A DNA stretch of 64,000 bases from JBBTCX01 sp964494205 (GTDB lineage Bacteria; Planctomycetota; Phycisphaerae; UBA1845). Below the pieces are notes generated by a model. It ran no database searches. It was not told where the DNA came from and saw only the letters and a list, made by a program, of their open reading frames with translations. The DNA lies in NCBI GenBank assembly GCA_964494205.1, contig CAZBRD010000008.1:1-64000 (forward strand), read 5' to 3'. Below are positions 1 through 10,300 of this stretch, in pieces (the stretch's first letter is position 1; each line of letters opens with the position of its first letter). The position numbers and the translations under genes were made by a program.

Positions 1-237
1 CCATGTTCAATCGATCCGCCGCGTGAAAAGCAGGGTTTTTCAACGGACTGTTATAGCTACGACAAATTGGCGTGGTTGACGTATTCGCTTGTCCTGCGAA
101 AAAGCTCCAACTACAGTAAAAGCATAGGGGCCAATTGTGCGTGACGACAGCTCGATCTATTTCATGACACGATGATGAACGGATCGAATGTTTTATGGCT
201 GCCTTGTTGTCTGAGGTAATATGTCGGAGACGTGAAC

Positions 238-921
238 ATGCGATTTCTAGTTATTGAGGACAATGCAAAACTCGCTGAGATGATCCGCAAAACATTGACC
301 GAACAATCATATATGGCCGATGTGACCACCAGCGGTCATGAGGGCGAACAAATGGCGGTGCAGGGCTCCTACGATGGAATCGTTTTGGACCTGATGCTAC
401 CTGATACAGATGGCGTTCAGCTATGCAAGAACCTGCGTCGCTCAAACATCGCCACCCCCATTCTCATGTTGACCGCTTTATCAACGACTGAGCATAAGGT
501 CGCTGGACTAAATGCCGGTGCTGATGATTATCTCACGAAGCCTTTCGAGATGGATGAATTCGTCGCCCGCGTGCGCGCCTTACTGCGACGGTCGCAGGCG
601 ACAGAAAGCTCCGTGCTGCAATTCGAAGACCTTCAGATGGATTTGCTCAAGCGAGCGGTGCAGCGTGATGGCCAGGCGATTCGCTTGACGTCAAAGGAAT
701 TTGCACTGCTCGAATACTTCCTGCGAAATCCCAATCGAGTCATCACGAGGTCGCGATTGGGTGAACGTGTCTGGGATTTGATATTCGAAGATGAGAGTAA
801 CGTTGTCGAAGTTTACATTTCGCGTGTTCGACGCAAGATTGACCGCGGTTTCTCAAAGCCGCTTATTCACACGATTATTGGAACAGGTTATATGCTTTGC
901 GCCGAACAACCCACGAATTAA
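238..921 (+). CDS. OmpR/PhoB-family response regulator
   Basis: A two-domain response regulator of 227 residues. The N-terminal receiver (about residues 1-115) shows the acidic pair in VIEDN, the phospho-acceptor Asp in VLDLMLPD (about residue 51) and the conserved Lys in LTKPF (about 101). The C-terminal winged-helix domain (about 128-223) has the family pattern RLTSKEFALLEYF and ends in GTGYML. I chose ATG 238 because GGAG at 226-229 lies 8 nt upstream; a GTG at 232 is only 2 nt from it. No histidine kinase follows in the same operon, so it is an orphan here. Its targets are unknown. The kinases from 4.3 kb onward are possible partners but nothing in the sequence links them. Family assignment is secure. 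Confidence 0.95.
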   Translation: MRFLVIEDNAKLAEMIRKTLTEQSYMADVTTSGHEGEQMAVQGSYDGIVLDLMLPDTDGVQLCKNLRRSNIATPILMLTALSTTEHKVAGLNAGADDYLTKPFEMDEFVARVRALLRRSQATESSVLQFEDLQMDLLKRAVQRDGQAIRLTSKEFALLEYFLRNPNRVITRSRLGERVWDLIFEDESNVVEVYISRVRRKIDRGFSKPLIHTIIGTGYMLCAEQPTN

Positions 922-1299
922 GAACGACGAATCGAGAACTCCACGCCACCTGAGTCCAATCGCCGGTGCGCGGCGGGCAACTGACCCAGTTGGATCATTT
1001 GTACGTAGATTCGGCGATGCGGTCCGCGTCACGATGCACCGTCAAGGAGCAATTATCTAAGGCGAGGGATGGGTCAGACTTCAGCTCCGACAATTTGTCG
1101 CCTTCTTGACTTCAGAGTTTCTCACCTACTTATACTCGGTTGCATCAAGATTGTTGCACAGTGTGTGGGGTAACGCTGTTCTGTGCTTGATGCGGGCAAT
1201 TGGCCGGATTCGTAGAGTTTGCAAGGTTCGTTGCCCACTATCCCCCGTGACCATCCTTACTGTTGATGCTGACTCAGCGTTACTCATGGAGCTACAACG
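922..1299. other. Intergenic region, no gene seen
   Basis: This stretch follows the response regulator and leads into the secreted sugar-dehydrogenase-like gene. Short open frames here have no recognisable domain and no convincing ribosome-binding site. I see no strong hairpin. It probably contains the promoter of the downstream gene. Confidence 0.5.
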
Positions 1300-3729
1300 A
1301 TGCATCTTGCGCTTTTCGGGATTACTAACGGAGATTCTAGTGCCCGTTTGAATTCGACACTGGTGGTCGGGTTGATTGCGTCATTTAGTATTGTTGCATC
1401 CGCTCATGCGCTGGATTGCAACGGAAATGGTCGACCAGATGCGTGCGATATATCTTGTTCTGCGTCGGGTTGTGCGGGTACACCGCAATGCGGCAGCAGC
1501 AGCGATTGCAACTCGAACGGCGTGCCGGATGAATGCGCGGCGACCGCGCCGTTTACCTCGGTCATGCTGAATGCGAGCGTCACGTCGCCTATCTATTGCA
1601 CAGCCCCTGCCGGAGATAGTCGGTTGTGGATAGTGCAGCAAGACGGGCGAATTCGGATTTTTCAGAATGGGGCGGTGCTCGCGACGGACTATCTCAATCT
1701 CTCCAGTCTGATCGCAACAGGTGGCGAGCAAGGTCTGCTGGGGATGGCGTTCGATCCGCAGTTTTTCAGCAATGCAAGGTTCTATGTCTATTACGTCAAT
1801 ACCTCGGGCAACCTGGTCATCGCGCGATATCGCGCGACGGGGAATAATCCGCTCGCGAACACAGCCAACCCCACGGCTACTGTTCTGAAAACGATCTCGC
1901 ACCCGACTAATACGAACCACAACGGCGGCTGCCTGCAATTTGGGCGCGATGGCTTCTTGTATGCGGGAATCGGAGATGGCGGTGGCGGCAACGATCCCAA
2001 CGGCAATGCACAGAACGGAAACACGCTGTTGGGCAAGATGCTGCGGCTGGATGTGAACAATCCGCCCAACTATATCCCGGCGAGCAATCCGTTTGTCAGC
2101 ACCGCACCGCGTGACGAAATATGGGCTCTTGGCTATCGCAATCCTTGGCGTTTCAGCGTTGATCGATTGACGGGGAATATCTTTGTCGGTGACGTGGGAC
2201 AAAGCGCGCACGAGGAGATCGACTTTGAGCCGTTTGGAGCGGGCGGTCGCAATTATGGTTGGCGATGCATGGAAGGAAACGCGTGCACGGGGCTGAGCGG
2301 CTGCACGTGTAATAGTGCGGCACTTACTAATCCGATTTTGGATATTCCGCAGTCAAACGGTTCGTGTTCGGTCATAGGCGGATACGTCTATCGCGGCTGT
2401 GCGATTCCCGGTCTTCAGGGGACATATTTCTATTCCGATCTTTGCGGCAACTACATTAAGAGTTTTCGTTACTCGCCGACAGCGGGGATCACGCAACATG
2501 TGGATCGAACGGCGCAATTGGATCCAAGCCAGGGTGCCATCGACACGATCGTTTCTTTTGGTGAGGACGGATTTGGTGAGCTGTACTATTGCAGTCTGAC
2601 GAGTGGAGGGTCGGTTTACAAGATCGTTCCCACCAATCCTATTTGCGGCAATCATGTCGTGGAAGGTGACGAGGAATGCGACGACGGCAATACGACGAAC
2701 GGCGATGGGTGTAGTGCGAATTGCGACATAGAAACGACGCCGACGGGCGCGTGTTGTGCGGCTAGCGGCAGCTGTTCGATTACAACGTCCAGTGCGTGCA
2801 GCGCGGGAGGCGGGACATACCGAGGCAATGGGACAAATTGCAACCCGAATTTGTGCACGCAACCAACCGGCGCTTGCTGCGCCGCGAGCGGTAGCTGCAG
2901 CATAACAACATCAAGTGCATGCTCGGCTGCTGGTGGAACGTATCGAGGTAATGGGACGAATTGCAACCCGAATTTGTGCACTCAACCAACCGGCGCCTGT
3001 TGTGCGGCGAGTGGTAGTTGCAGCATAACGACTTCGAGCGCGTGTACGGCGGGTGGCGGAACGTACAGGGGGAACGGAACCAATTGCAACCCGAATCTCT
3101 GTACGCAGCCGACAGGAGCATGTTGCGCGGCAAGTGGAAGCTGCACGGTTACGACCTCGAGTGCGTGCACATCAGGCGGCGGGGCCTACCAGGGCAACGG
3201 GACTTCGTGTACGCCGAATCAATGTCCGCAACCGACGGGTGCCTGTTGTGCAGCCAGCGGTAGTTGCGGCGTGACAACGTCGAGTTCATGTAACTCATCC
3301 GGCGGTACGTATCAGGGAAATGGAAGTGATTGTTCGCCAAATCCTTGTAGCCCGGCCACGGGAGCGTGCTGCGCGGCGAATGGATCGTGCAGCGTCACGA
3401 CTTCGGCGAGTTGTACGTCGGCTGGCGGTGATTTTGTGGGCGCTGGTACGACATGCTCGGGCGTCGATTGCGATGCTCCGACCTGTGCGGATGTCCGACG
3501 ATTGAAGGGCGCGTGCATGTCGAACGGCAACTTTCTCGCGCAAGTGGTCATGGATAATCATGATCACGACGGTCAAACCGTAACGGTCGCGGTGAATGGT
3601 GCCGAGTACGAGGTGACGATCGTGGATCGAATTGCAAACGGTTTCATCTGTTGTCCACACGGAGTCGTTACACTCGAACTCGTAGAACCGGCGGACTGCG
3701 TGCCGCCCATTACGTTTAATTGCCCGTGA
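1300..3729 (+). CDS. Secreted glucose/sorbosone dehydrogenase-like protein with Cys-rich tandem repeats
   Basis: An 809-residue exported protein. Residues 1-38 look like a signal peptide (hydrophobic VVGLIASFSIVASAHA). A short DCNGNGRPDACD-type segment and a second SDCNSNGVPDEC segment follow. Residues about 80-445 match the sugar/sorbosone dehydrogenase (GSDH) beta-propeller family, with HNGGCLQFGRDGFLYAGIGD and ALGYRNPWRFSVD. Residues about 448-478 form a Cys-rich CGNHVVEGDEECDDGN unit of the DUF4215 type. Then come six tandem 41-residue repeats beginning P-T-G-A-C-C (2740-3472) and a C-terminal domain of about 85 residues. Propellers of this family oxidise sugars with PQQ, but no substrate can be named. 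The Cys-rich repeats suggest a disulfide-rich extracellular stalk or surface-binding region. A long stem-loop follows at 3824. Confidence 0.85.
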   Translation: MHLALFGITNGDSSARLNSTLVVGLIASFSIVASAHALDCNGNGRPDACDISCSASGCAGTPQCGSSSDCNSNGVPDECAATAPFTSVMLNASVTSPIYCTAPAGDSRLWIVQQDGRIRIFQNGAVLATDYLNLSSLIATGGEQGLLGMAFDPQFFSNARFYVYYVNTSGNLVIARYRATGNNPLANTANPTATVLKTISHPTNTNHNGGCLQFGRDGFLYAGIGDGGGGNDPNGNAQNGNTLLGKMLRLDVNNPPNYIPASNPFVSTAPRDEIWALGYRNPWRFSVDRLTGNIFVGDVGQSAHEEIDFEPFGAGGRNYGWRCMEGNACTGLSGCTCNSAALTNPILDIPQSNGSCSVIGGYVYRGCAIPGLQGTYFYSDLCGNYIKSFRYSPTAGITQHVDRTAQLDPSQGAIDTIVSFGEDGFGELYYCSLTSGGSVYKIVPTNPICGNHVVEGDEECDDGNTTNGDGCSANCDIETTPTGACCAASGSCSITTSSACSAGGGTYRGNGTNCNPNLCTQPTGACCAASGSCSITTSSACSAAGGTYRGNGTNCNPNLCTQPTGACCAASGSCSITTSSACTAGGGTYRGNGTNCNPNLCTQPTGACCAASGSCTVTTSSACTSGGGAYQGNGTSCTPNQCPQPTGACCAASGSCGVTTSSSCNSSGGTYQGNGSDCSPNPCSPATGACCAANGSCSVTTSASCTSAGGDFVGAGTTCSGVDCDAPTCADVRRLKGACMSNGNFLAQVVMDNHDHDGQTVTVAVNGAEYEVTIVDRIANGFICCPHGVVTLELVEPADCVPPITFNCP
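2740..3472 (+). repeat. Six in-frame tandem repeats of 123 bp (41 aa) with conserved Cys
   Basis: Repeat units begin at 2740, 2863, 2986, 3109, 3232 and 3355, exactly 123 bp apart. Each encodes PTGACCAASGSC followed by a TTSSxC segment, a glycine-rich GGTYxGNG segment and a final C-x-P-N-x-C. The first three units are nearly identical. The last two are more divergent and the sixth is slightly shorter. Each unit has about six cysteines at fixed positions, consistent with a small disulfide-bonded module. Confidence 0.95.
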
Positions 3730-4316
3730 TGAAGTCTGCTCCATCGACGCTAAGCAAATAGGCTCGGTTTGTAGAACTATGTGCTTACTGAGCGCCAGAC
3801 TTCGTTTACGACCTTAGATGCGGCCCGACGAATTCCTTCACGGTAGTTGCGAAGGAATTCGTCGGGTCCATTTTGCTAGATGCGCTTCGTTGAACGCACT
3901 TCTTTTTTGCGACTTGCATCATCCACTTTCCAGCGAGATTGCCGTCCCAAATATCTAGCGGCTTACGGCAGGATAACAACACTGTAATGTTCCGGGCCGT
4001 TGGTTTGTTTTTCCGTCGCCACATCAAATCTTCATTGCTGTTGCCAAATTGGAAAGCTACTATCAATAACAATAACAGGGAGTTGAACGCGTTGTTGTTG
4101 CGCGGCGAACTGACTTACCACGCAACATCATTTTTTTGTGCTTATTGCGTTGTCATGCCAAAAATTTGGTTAATACAGCAGCTACTTCGGAAATTCCCCG
4201 CCGGGTTACACCGCGCACTCATGTGGAGCCGATCCAACCAACCTCAGAACAGTTTCGACATAGCTGTGATGCACACAAAGCGTTAAGCGTTGATCAGTAG
4301 CCCAGGAAGCCAGTCC
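3730..4316. other. Intergenic, AT-richer, contains one long hairpin
   Basis: Apart from the hairpin at 3824-3866 I see no gene. The region from about 3960 to 4160 is clearly richer in A and T than its neighbours. It presumably carries the promoter of the giant hybrid kinase that starts at 4317. Confidence 0.5.
3824..3866 (+). terminator. Perfect 16-bp stem-loop, probable terminator
   Basis: Positions 3824-3839 are perfectly complementary to 3851-3866 (arms CCCGACGAATTCCTTC and its reverse complement) around an 11-nt loop. TCCATTTTGC follows, which is only weakly T-rich. It lies 95 nt after the stop of the secreted dehydrogenase-like gene. Termination is an inference; it could also be an RNA-stabilising hairpin or a mobile repeat. 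Confidence 0.55.
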
Positions 4317-7300
4317 ATGAAGACGAAGACTCAACCCGGAATTGACGCAGAAAACAACGGCGCCGATGTAGGAACGCTTGACCAGTCAACCTTACTGAGC
4401 GTTCTGCAATCCATGAACGATGGCGATTTCTCGGTGCGATTGCCAGGAGACTGGACTGGTTTGCCCGGAAAAATCGCGGACACTTTCAATCGAATTGTCT
4501 CGTCAAATCAGCGAATCGCCAACGAACTCAAGCGCGTGGGTCAGGTGGTCGGCAAAGAGGGGCGCACCAAGCAGCGCGCCAAATTTGGGACGGTAAGCGG
4601 CTCATGGGGTGAAATGGAGGTGTCGGTGAACGTGCTCATCGACGACCTCATCCGACCGTCCGAGGAAGTGACGCGAACCATTTCTGCTGTGGCGCAAGGA
4701 GACTTGCTGCAGACGGTGCGTCTCGATCTTGATGGCCGTCCTCTGGAGGGCGAGTTCCTTCGCTCAGCCACCATCGTCAACACGATGATTCAGCAGCTGG
4801 CTGTGTTCACGTCGGAAGTAACACGCGTCGCCCGCGAAGTCGGTACGGACGGCAAGCTCGGTGGTCAGGCGCAGGTGCGCGAGGTGAGCGGTGTGTGGAA
4901 GGACCTCACCGAGAGCGTCAACTCCATGGCCAACAACCTGACTGCCCAGGTGAGAAACATCGCCGACGTGACGATCGCGGTGGCTAGCGGTGACTTGTCC
5001 AAAAAGATTACGGTCGACGTTCGCGGCGAGATTCTGCAACTCAAAGAGGCCATCAACACGATGGTCGATCAATTGCGTTCGTTTGCCTCGGAAGTGACGC
5101 GCGTCGCGCGCGAAGTCGGTACAGACGGCAAGCTCGGCGGACAAGCGATCGTGCCGGGCGTGGCGGGCACTTGGAAAGACTTGACGGACAGCGTTAATGC
5201 CATGTGCGGAAACCTGACTGCACAGGTGAGAAACATCGCCGAGGTGACGACGGCCGTCGCACGCGGCGACCTTTCACGAAAAATTACGGTCGACGTCAAA
5301 GGCGAGATTCTCGAACTCAAGAACACCATCAACACGATGGTCGACCAGTTGAACGCGTTTGCGTCGGAAGTGACGCGCGTCGCCCGCGAAGTAGGTACGG
5401 AAGGAAAGCTCGGCGGACAGGCGCAGGTGTCCGGCGTCGCGGGCACGTGGAAGGACTTGACCGACAACGTCAACTTCATGGCCAGTAACCTGACTGCTCA
5501 AGTACGCAACATCGCGGAAGTCGCGACTGCTATCGCCAGCGGCGACTTGTCCAAGAAGATTGCGGTCAACGTATCCGGCGAAATTCTCGAACTCAAAGAG
5601 ACCATGAACACGATGGTCGACCAGTTGAACGCCTTCGCGTCGGAAGTGACGCGTGTCGCTCGCGAAGTCGGTACCGAAGGAAAGCTGGGTGGTCAGGCGG
5701 TTGTGCGCGGCGTAGGTGGCACGTGGAAAGACCTGACGGACAGCGTCAACTCTATGGCCAGCAACCTGACTTCGCAGGTCCGGAACATTGCCGACGTGGC
5801 GACGGCCATCGCGACGGGTGACTTGTCCAAGAAGATCACGGTCGACGTCAGCGGTGAGATTCTGCAGCTCAAAGAGACCATGAACACCATGGTCGACCAG
5901 TTGAACGCGTTCGCGTCGGAAGTGACGCGCGTTGCACGTGAAGTAGGTACGGAAGGAAAGCTCGGCGGTCAGGCGGTCGTGCGCGGCGTGGCGGGTACAT
6001 GGAAAGACCTCACGGACAGCGTCAACTCGATGGCCAGCAACCTGACCGCACAGGTTCGAAATATTGCGGAAGTGTCGATGGCCGTGGCTCGCGGCGACTT
6101 GTCCAGCAAGATCACGGTCGACGTTCGCGGCGAAATTCTAGAGCTCAAGAACACGATCAACACGATGGTCGATCAGCTCAACGCGTTTGCGGCTGAGGTG
6201 ACACGTGTGGCCCGCGAAGTCGGTACGGACGGCAAGCTTGGTGGTCAGGCCCAGGTGCCGGGCGTCGCGGGTACGTGGAAAGACCTCACGGACAGCGTGA
6301 ACTCGATGGCCAGTAACCTGACGTCGCAAGTGCGAAATATTGCCGACGTGGCGACGGCCATCGCGAGCGGCGACTTGTCGCGAAAGATCACGGTCGACGT
6401 TCGCGGCGAAATTCTGCAGCTCAAAGAGACCATGAACACGATGGTCGACCAGCTGAACGCCTTCGCGTCAGAAGTGACGCGCGTCGCCCGCGAAGTAGGT
6501 ACGGAAGGAAAGCTCGGTGGACAGGCGCAGGTGCCGGGCGTCGCGGGTACGTGGAAGGGTTTGACCGACAACGTCAACTTCATGGCCAGTAACCTAACCT
6601 CGCAGGTGCGAAACATCGCCGACGTAGCGACGGCTATTGCAACCGGCGACTTGTCGCGAAAGATCACGGTCGACGTGCGCGGCGAGATTTTGCAGCTGAA
6701 AGAGACCATGAACACGATGGTCGACCAGCTGAATGCGTTTGCGTCGGAAGTGACGCGCGTCGCCCGCGAAGTGGGTACCGAAGGAAAGCTCGGTGGACAG
6801 GCACAGGTCCCGGGCGTTGCGGGTACGTGGAAAGACCTCACCGACAACGTTAACTCGATGGCCGGTAACCTGACCGGGCAAGTGCGTAATATCGCGGAAG
6901 TTGCGACGGCCATCGCCGGCGGCGACTTGTCGAAGAAGATCACGGTCGACGTTCGCGGCGAGATTCTGCTGCTCAAAGAAACGCTCAACACGATGGTCGA
7001 GCAGCTTCGTTCGTTTGCGGCGGAGGTAACGCGCGTCGCTCGCGAGGTGGGTACGGAAGGCCGACTCGGTGGGCAGGCGGTGGTGCCGGGCGTGGCAGGT
7101 ACTTGGAAGGACCTCACGGACAGCGTCAACGCGATGGCCGGTAACCTGACGGCTCAAGTACGAAACATCGCTGAGGTCACGACGGCTGTGGCGCGCGGCG
7201 ACTTGTCGCGAAAGATTACCGTCGACGTTCGCGGCGAAATTCTCGAACTCAAGAACACGATCAACACGATGGTCGATCAGCTCAACGCGTTCGCAGCTGA

Positions 7301-10300
7301 AGTGACGCGTGTCGCTCGCGAAGTAGGCACCGAAGGAAAACTCGGCGGACAGGCGGCCGTGCCGGGTGTGGCTGGCACGTGGAAAGACCTCACTGACAAC
7401 GTCAACGTCATGGCTGCAAACCTTACTGAGCAGGTGCGCGGTATCGTGAAGGTCGTGACGGCCGTTGCGAACGGCGACTTGAAGCAGAACCTGATCGTGA
7501 AAGCGAAGGGCGAGGTGGCAGCCCTTGCGGAAACGATCAACAATATGACGTACACGCTGGCGATTTTCGCCGACCAAGTGACGTCGGTCGCGCGCGAGGT
7601 CGGTGTCGAAGGTCGTCTTGGCGGTCAGGCAAACGTACCGGGTGCGGCTGGTACCTGGAAAGACCTCACCGGTAACGTGAATCTTCTGGCGGCCAACTTG
7701 ACGACGCAGGTGCGTGCGATCGCGGAAGTGGCCACCGCCGTGACGAAGGGCGACCTGACGCGTTCGATTCAGGTTGATGCGCGTGGCGAGGTGTCCGAGT
7801 TGAAGGACAACCTCAACACGATGATCACCAACCTGCGTTCGACAACAGACAGAAACAGCGAGCAAGATTGGTTGAAGACGAACCTGGCTCGATTCACGAG
7901 CATGTTGCAGGGCCAGCGCGACCTCGTGACAGTCGGCAAAATGCTTTTGACCGAACTCGTTCCGCTGGTCAATGCACATCAGGGCTTGCTGTATCAGATG
8001 GATCACGAAGGCATACCGCACCTGAAGATGCTCGCCGCATATGGAAACGCGCACGAGAACGGGTACCCGCAGAAGTTGTCTGTCGGTGATGGGTTCATTG
8101 GGCAATGCGCTGCAGACAAGCGACGTATTCTGGTGACCAAAGTTCCCGATGACACCGTACCTGTTGGGTCTGTGCTGTTCAGTGCAGTGCCGCGCAGCAT
8201 CGTGGTGTTCCCGGTTGTGTTTGAAGATCAAATTAAGGCTGTGCTGGCGCTCGCGTCGTTAGGTGAATTCTCTCCGGCGCACCTTGCGCTTCTGGAACAA
8301 CTGACGGCGAGTATCGGTATCGTGGTGAACAGTATCGAAGCCACGATGCAGACTGAGGCGTTGCTCAAGCAATCGCAACAGTTGGCCGGTGAGCTTCAGA
8401 ATCGACAAAAGGAATTGCAACAGTCGAACGAGCAGCTGGAGCAAAAGGCACAGCAGCTTTTCGAACAAAACGCCGAAGTCGAGCGCAAAAATCAGGAAAT
8501 CGAACAAGCACGCCGCGCCTTGGAGGAAAAGGCAGCGGAACTCGCGCTTACCTCGAAGTACAAGTCAGAGTTCCTGGCGAACATGTCGCACGAATTGCGA
8601 ACTCCGCTCAACAGCATTCTGATTCTCGGTCAGCAGCTGGGCGACAATACGGAAGGCAATCTCTCCGGCAAACAAGTAGAATTCGCCCGCACCATTCACA
8701 GCGCGGGCACGGACCTGCTGAACCTGATCAGCGATATTCTTGACTTGTCCAAGATTGAGTCAGGAACGGTCACGGTGGATGCGCAGGAGATCTTTATCAA
8801 CAGCCTGCTGGACACCGTGGAGCGTACGTTCCGGCACGAGGCCGAGAATCGAAGACTTTCGTTCGAGGTGCAGGTCGATCCGAACCTCGGACGGAGTATG
8901 GTCACTGACCCGAAACGATTGCAGCAGGTGCTCAAGAATCTGTTGTCGAACGCGTTCAAGTTCACTGAACACGGAGGAATTCGACTTAGCGTGTCAGCCA
9001 CCATGGGCGGCTGGAGTCCCTCGCACCCGCTTCTGTCAGCCGCGCCTGCGGTCATCTCGTTTGAAGTTTCGGACACGGGAATTGGTATCCCGGCTGAGAA
9101 ACAGAAGATCATCTTCGAAGCGTTCCAGCAAGCGGATGCAGGGACAAGTCGAAAGTACGGCGGTACGGGTCTTGGGTTGGCGATCAGTCGTGAACTTGCC
9201 AACCTCCTCGGCGGCGAAATTCAGCTTCGCAGCATCACCGGTGTCGGAAGCACATTTACGCTCTATCTGCCGCTTAAGTACGTGGGACCATCCGCGTCGA
9301 ATAAGCAGGCGGAAGTCGATTCGTACAGCCTGCGCAAACTGGCATTGCCGCTCGCGATGCGAACGACGGAAGGCATTCCGGAGCGCGTGGCCGATGATCG
9401 CGAGGATCTGCATACGGGAGATATGACGTTGCTGATCGTTGAAGACGATCCGCATTACGCCCGAATCCTGGTCGACTTGGCGCGTGATAAGGGGTTCAAA
9501 GTGCTTGTAGCCATGCAAGGCAACGAAGCGCTCACACTCGCGCGTGAGTTTCGTCCGATGGCTGTGTCGCTCGATGTGTTCCTGCCCGACATGCTTGGAT
9601 GGACCGTGCTGAGTCAGCTCAAGCAGGATCCGATGACGCGTCATATCCCCGTGCAAATTGTTACCCTCGACGAGGACCGTCAGCATGGATTGGCGCGCGG
9701 CGCGTTCTCGTTTGTGACCAAGCCAACTTCAAGCGAGGATCTGGGACACGCCCTGAACCGCATCAAGGAGTATGCGTCACCAAGGCGTAAGCGCCTGCTG
9801 ATCATCGAAGACAATGAGGCTGAACAACTCAGCATTACAGAATTGCTGGGATTTGATGACATCGAGATCACGACAGTGGGAACGGGTACGGACGCGCTTC
9901 AGGCGCTGCACGATGATAAGTTTGACTGCGCGGTGCTGGACCTCAGGCTGCCGGACATGACGGGTTTCGAGGTACTGGAGACGATTCGCGACGATGACGA
10001 TCTCAATGATTTGCCGGTCGTCGTGTTCACTGGAAAGCAACTTTCTCCGGAGGAAGATGCGAAGCTGCACACGTTGGCCAGAAGCGTCGTGGTTAAGGGT
10101 GTGGAGTCACCGGAGCGATTACTTGATGAAACCGCCTTGTTCCTGCACCGCGTTGTTTCAGACCTCCCGGTCAACAAGCAACAAATGTTGAATCGACTCC
10201 ATGGATCGGATGAGTATCTAGCTGGCAAGCCGGTGCTCGTTGTCGACGATGACGTGCGAAATATTTTCGCGCTGAGCAGTGTGCTGGAACGACGCGGCAT

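Noticed and set aside
1381..2211. A 276-codon minus-strand open frame
   Set aside because: It is antisense to the sugar-dehydrogenase domain, whose translation is well conserved on the plus strand. The antisense product is Arg/Ile-rich with no motif.
2740..3472. CRISPR or satellite array
   Set aside because: Units of 123 bp are in frame within one gene and keep conserved cysteines, so this is a protein repeat.
4812..7847. CRISPR-like array
   Set aside because: The repeat unit is 276 bp, contiguous and fully in frame with no spacers. It encodes HAMP modules.
6594..8231. A 545-codon minus-strand open frame opposite the multi-HAMP kinase
   Set aside because: It is the antisense of a highly repetitive coding region. 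Its His- and Arg-rich translation repeats with the same 276-bp period and has no domain.
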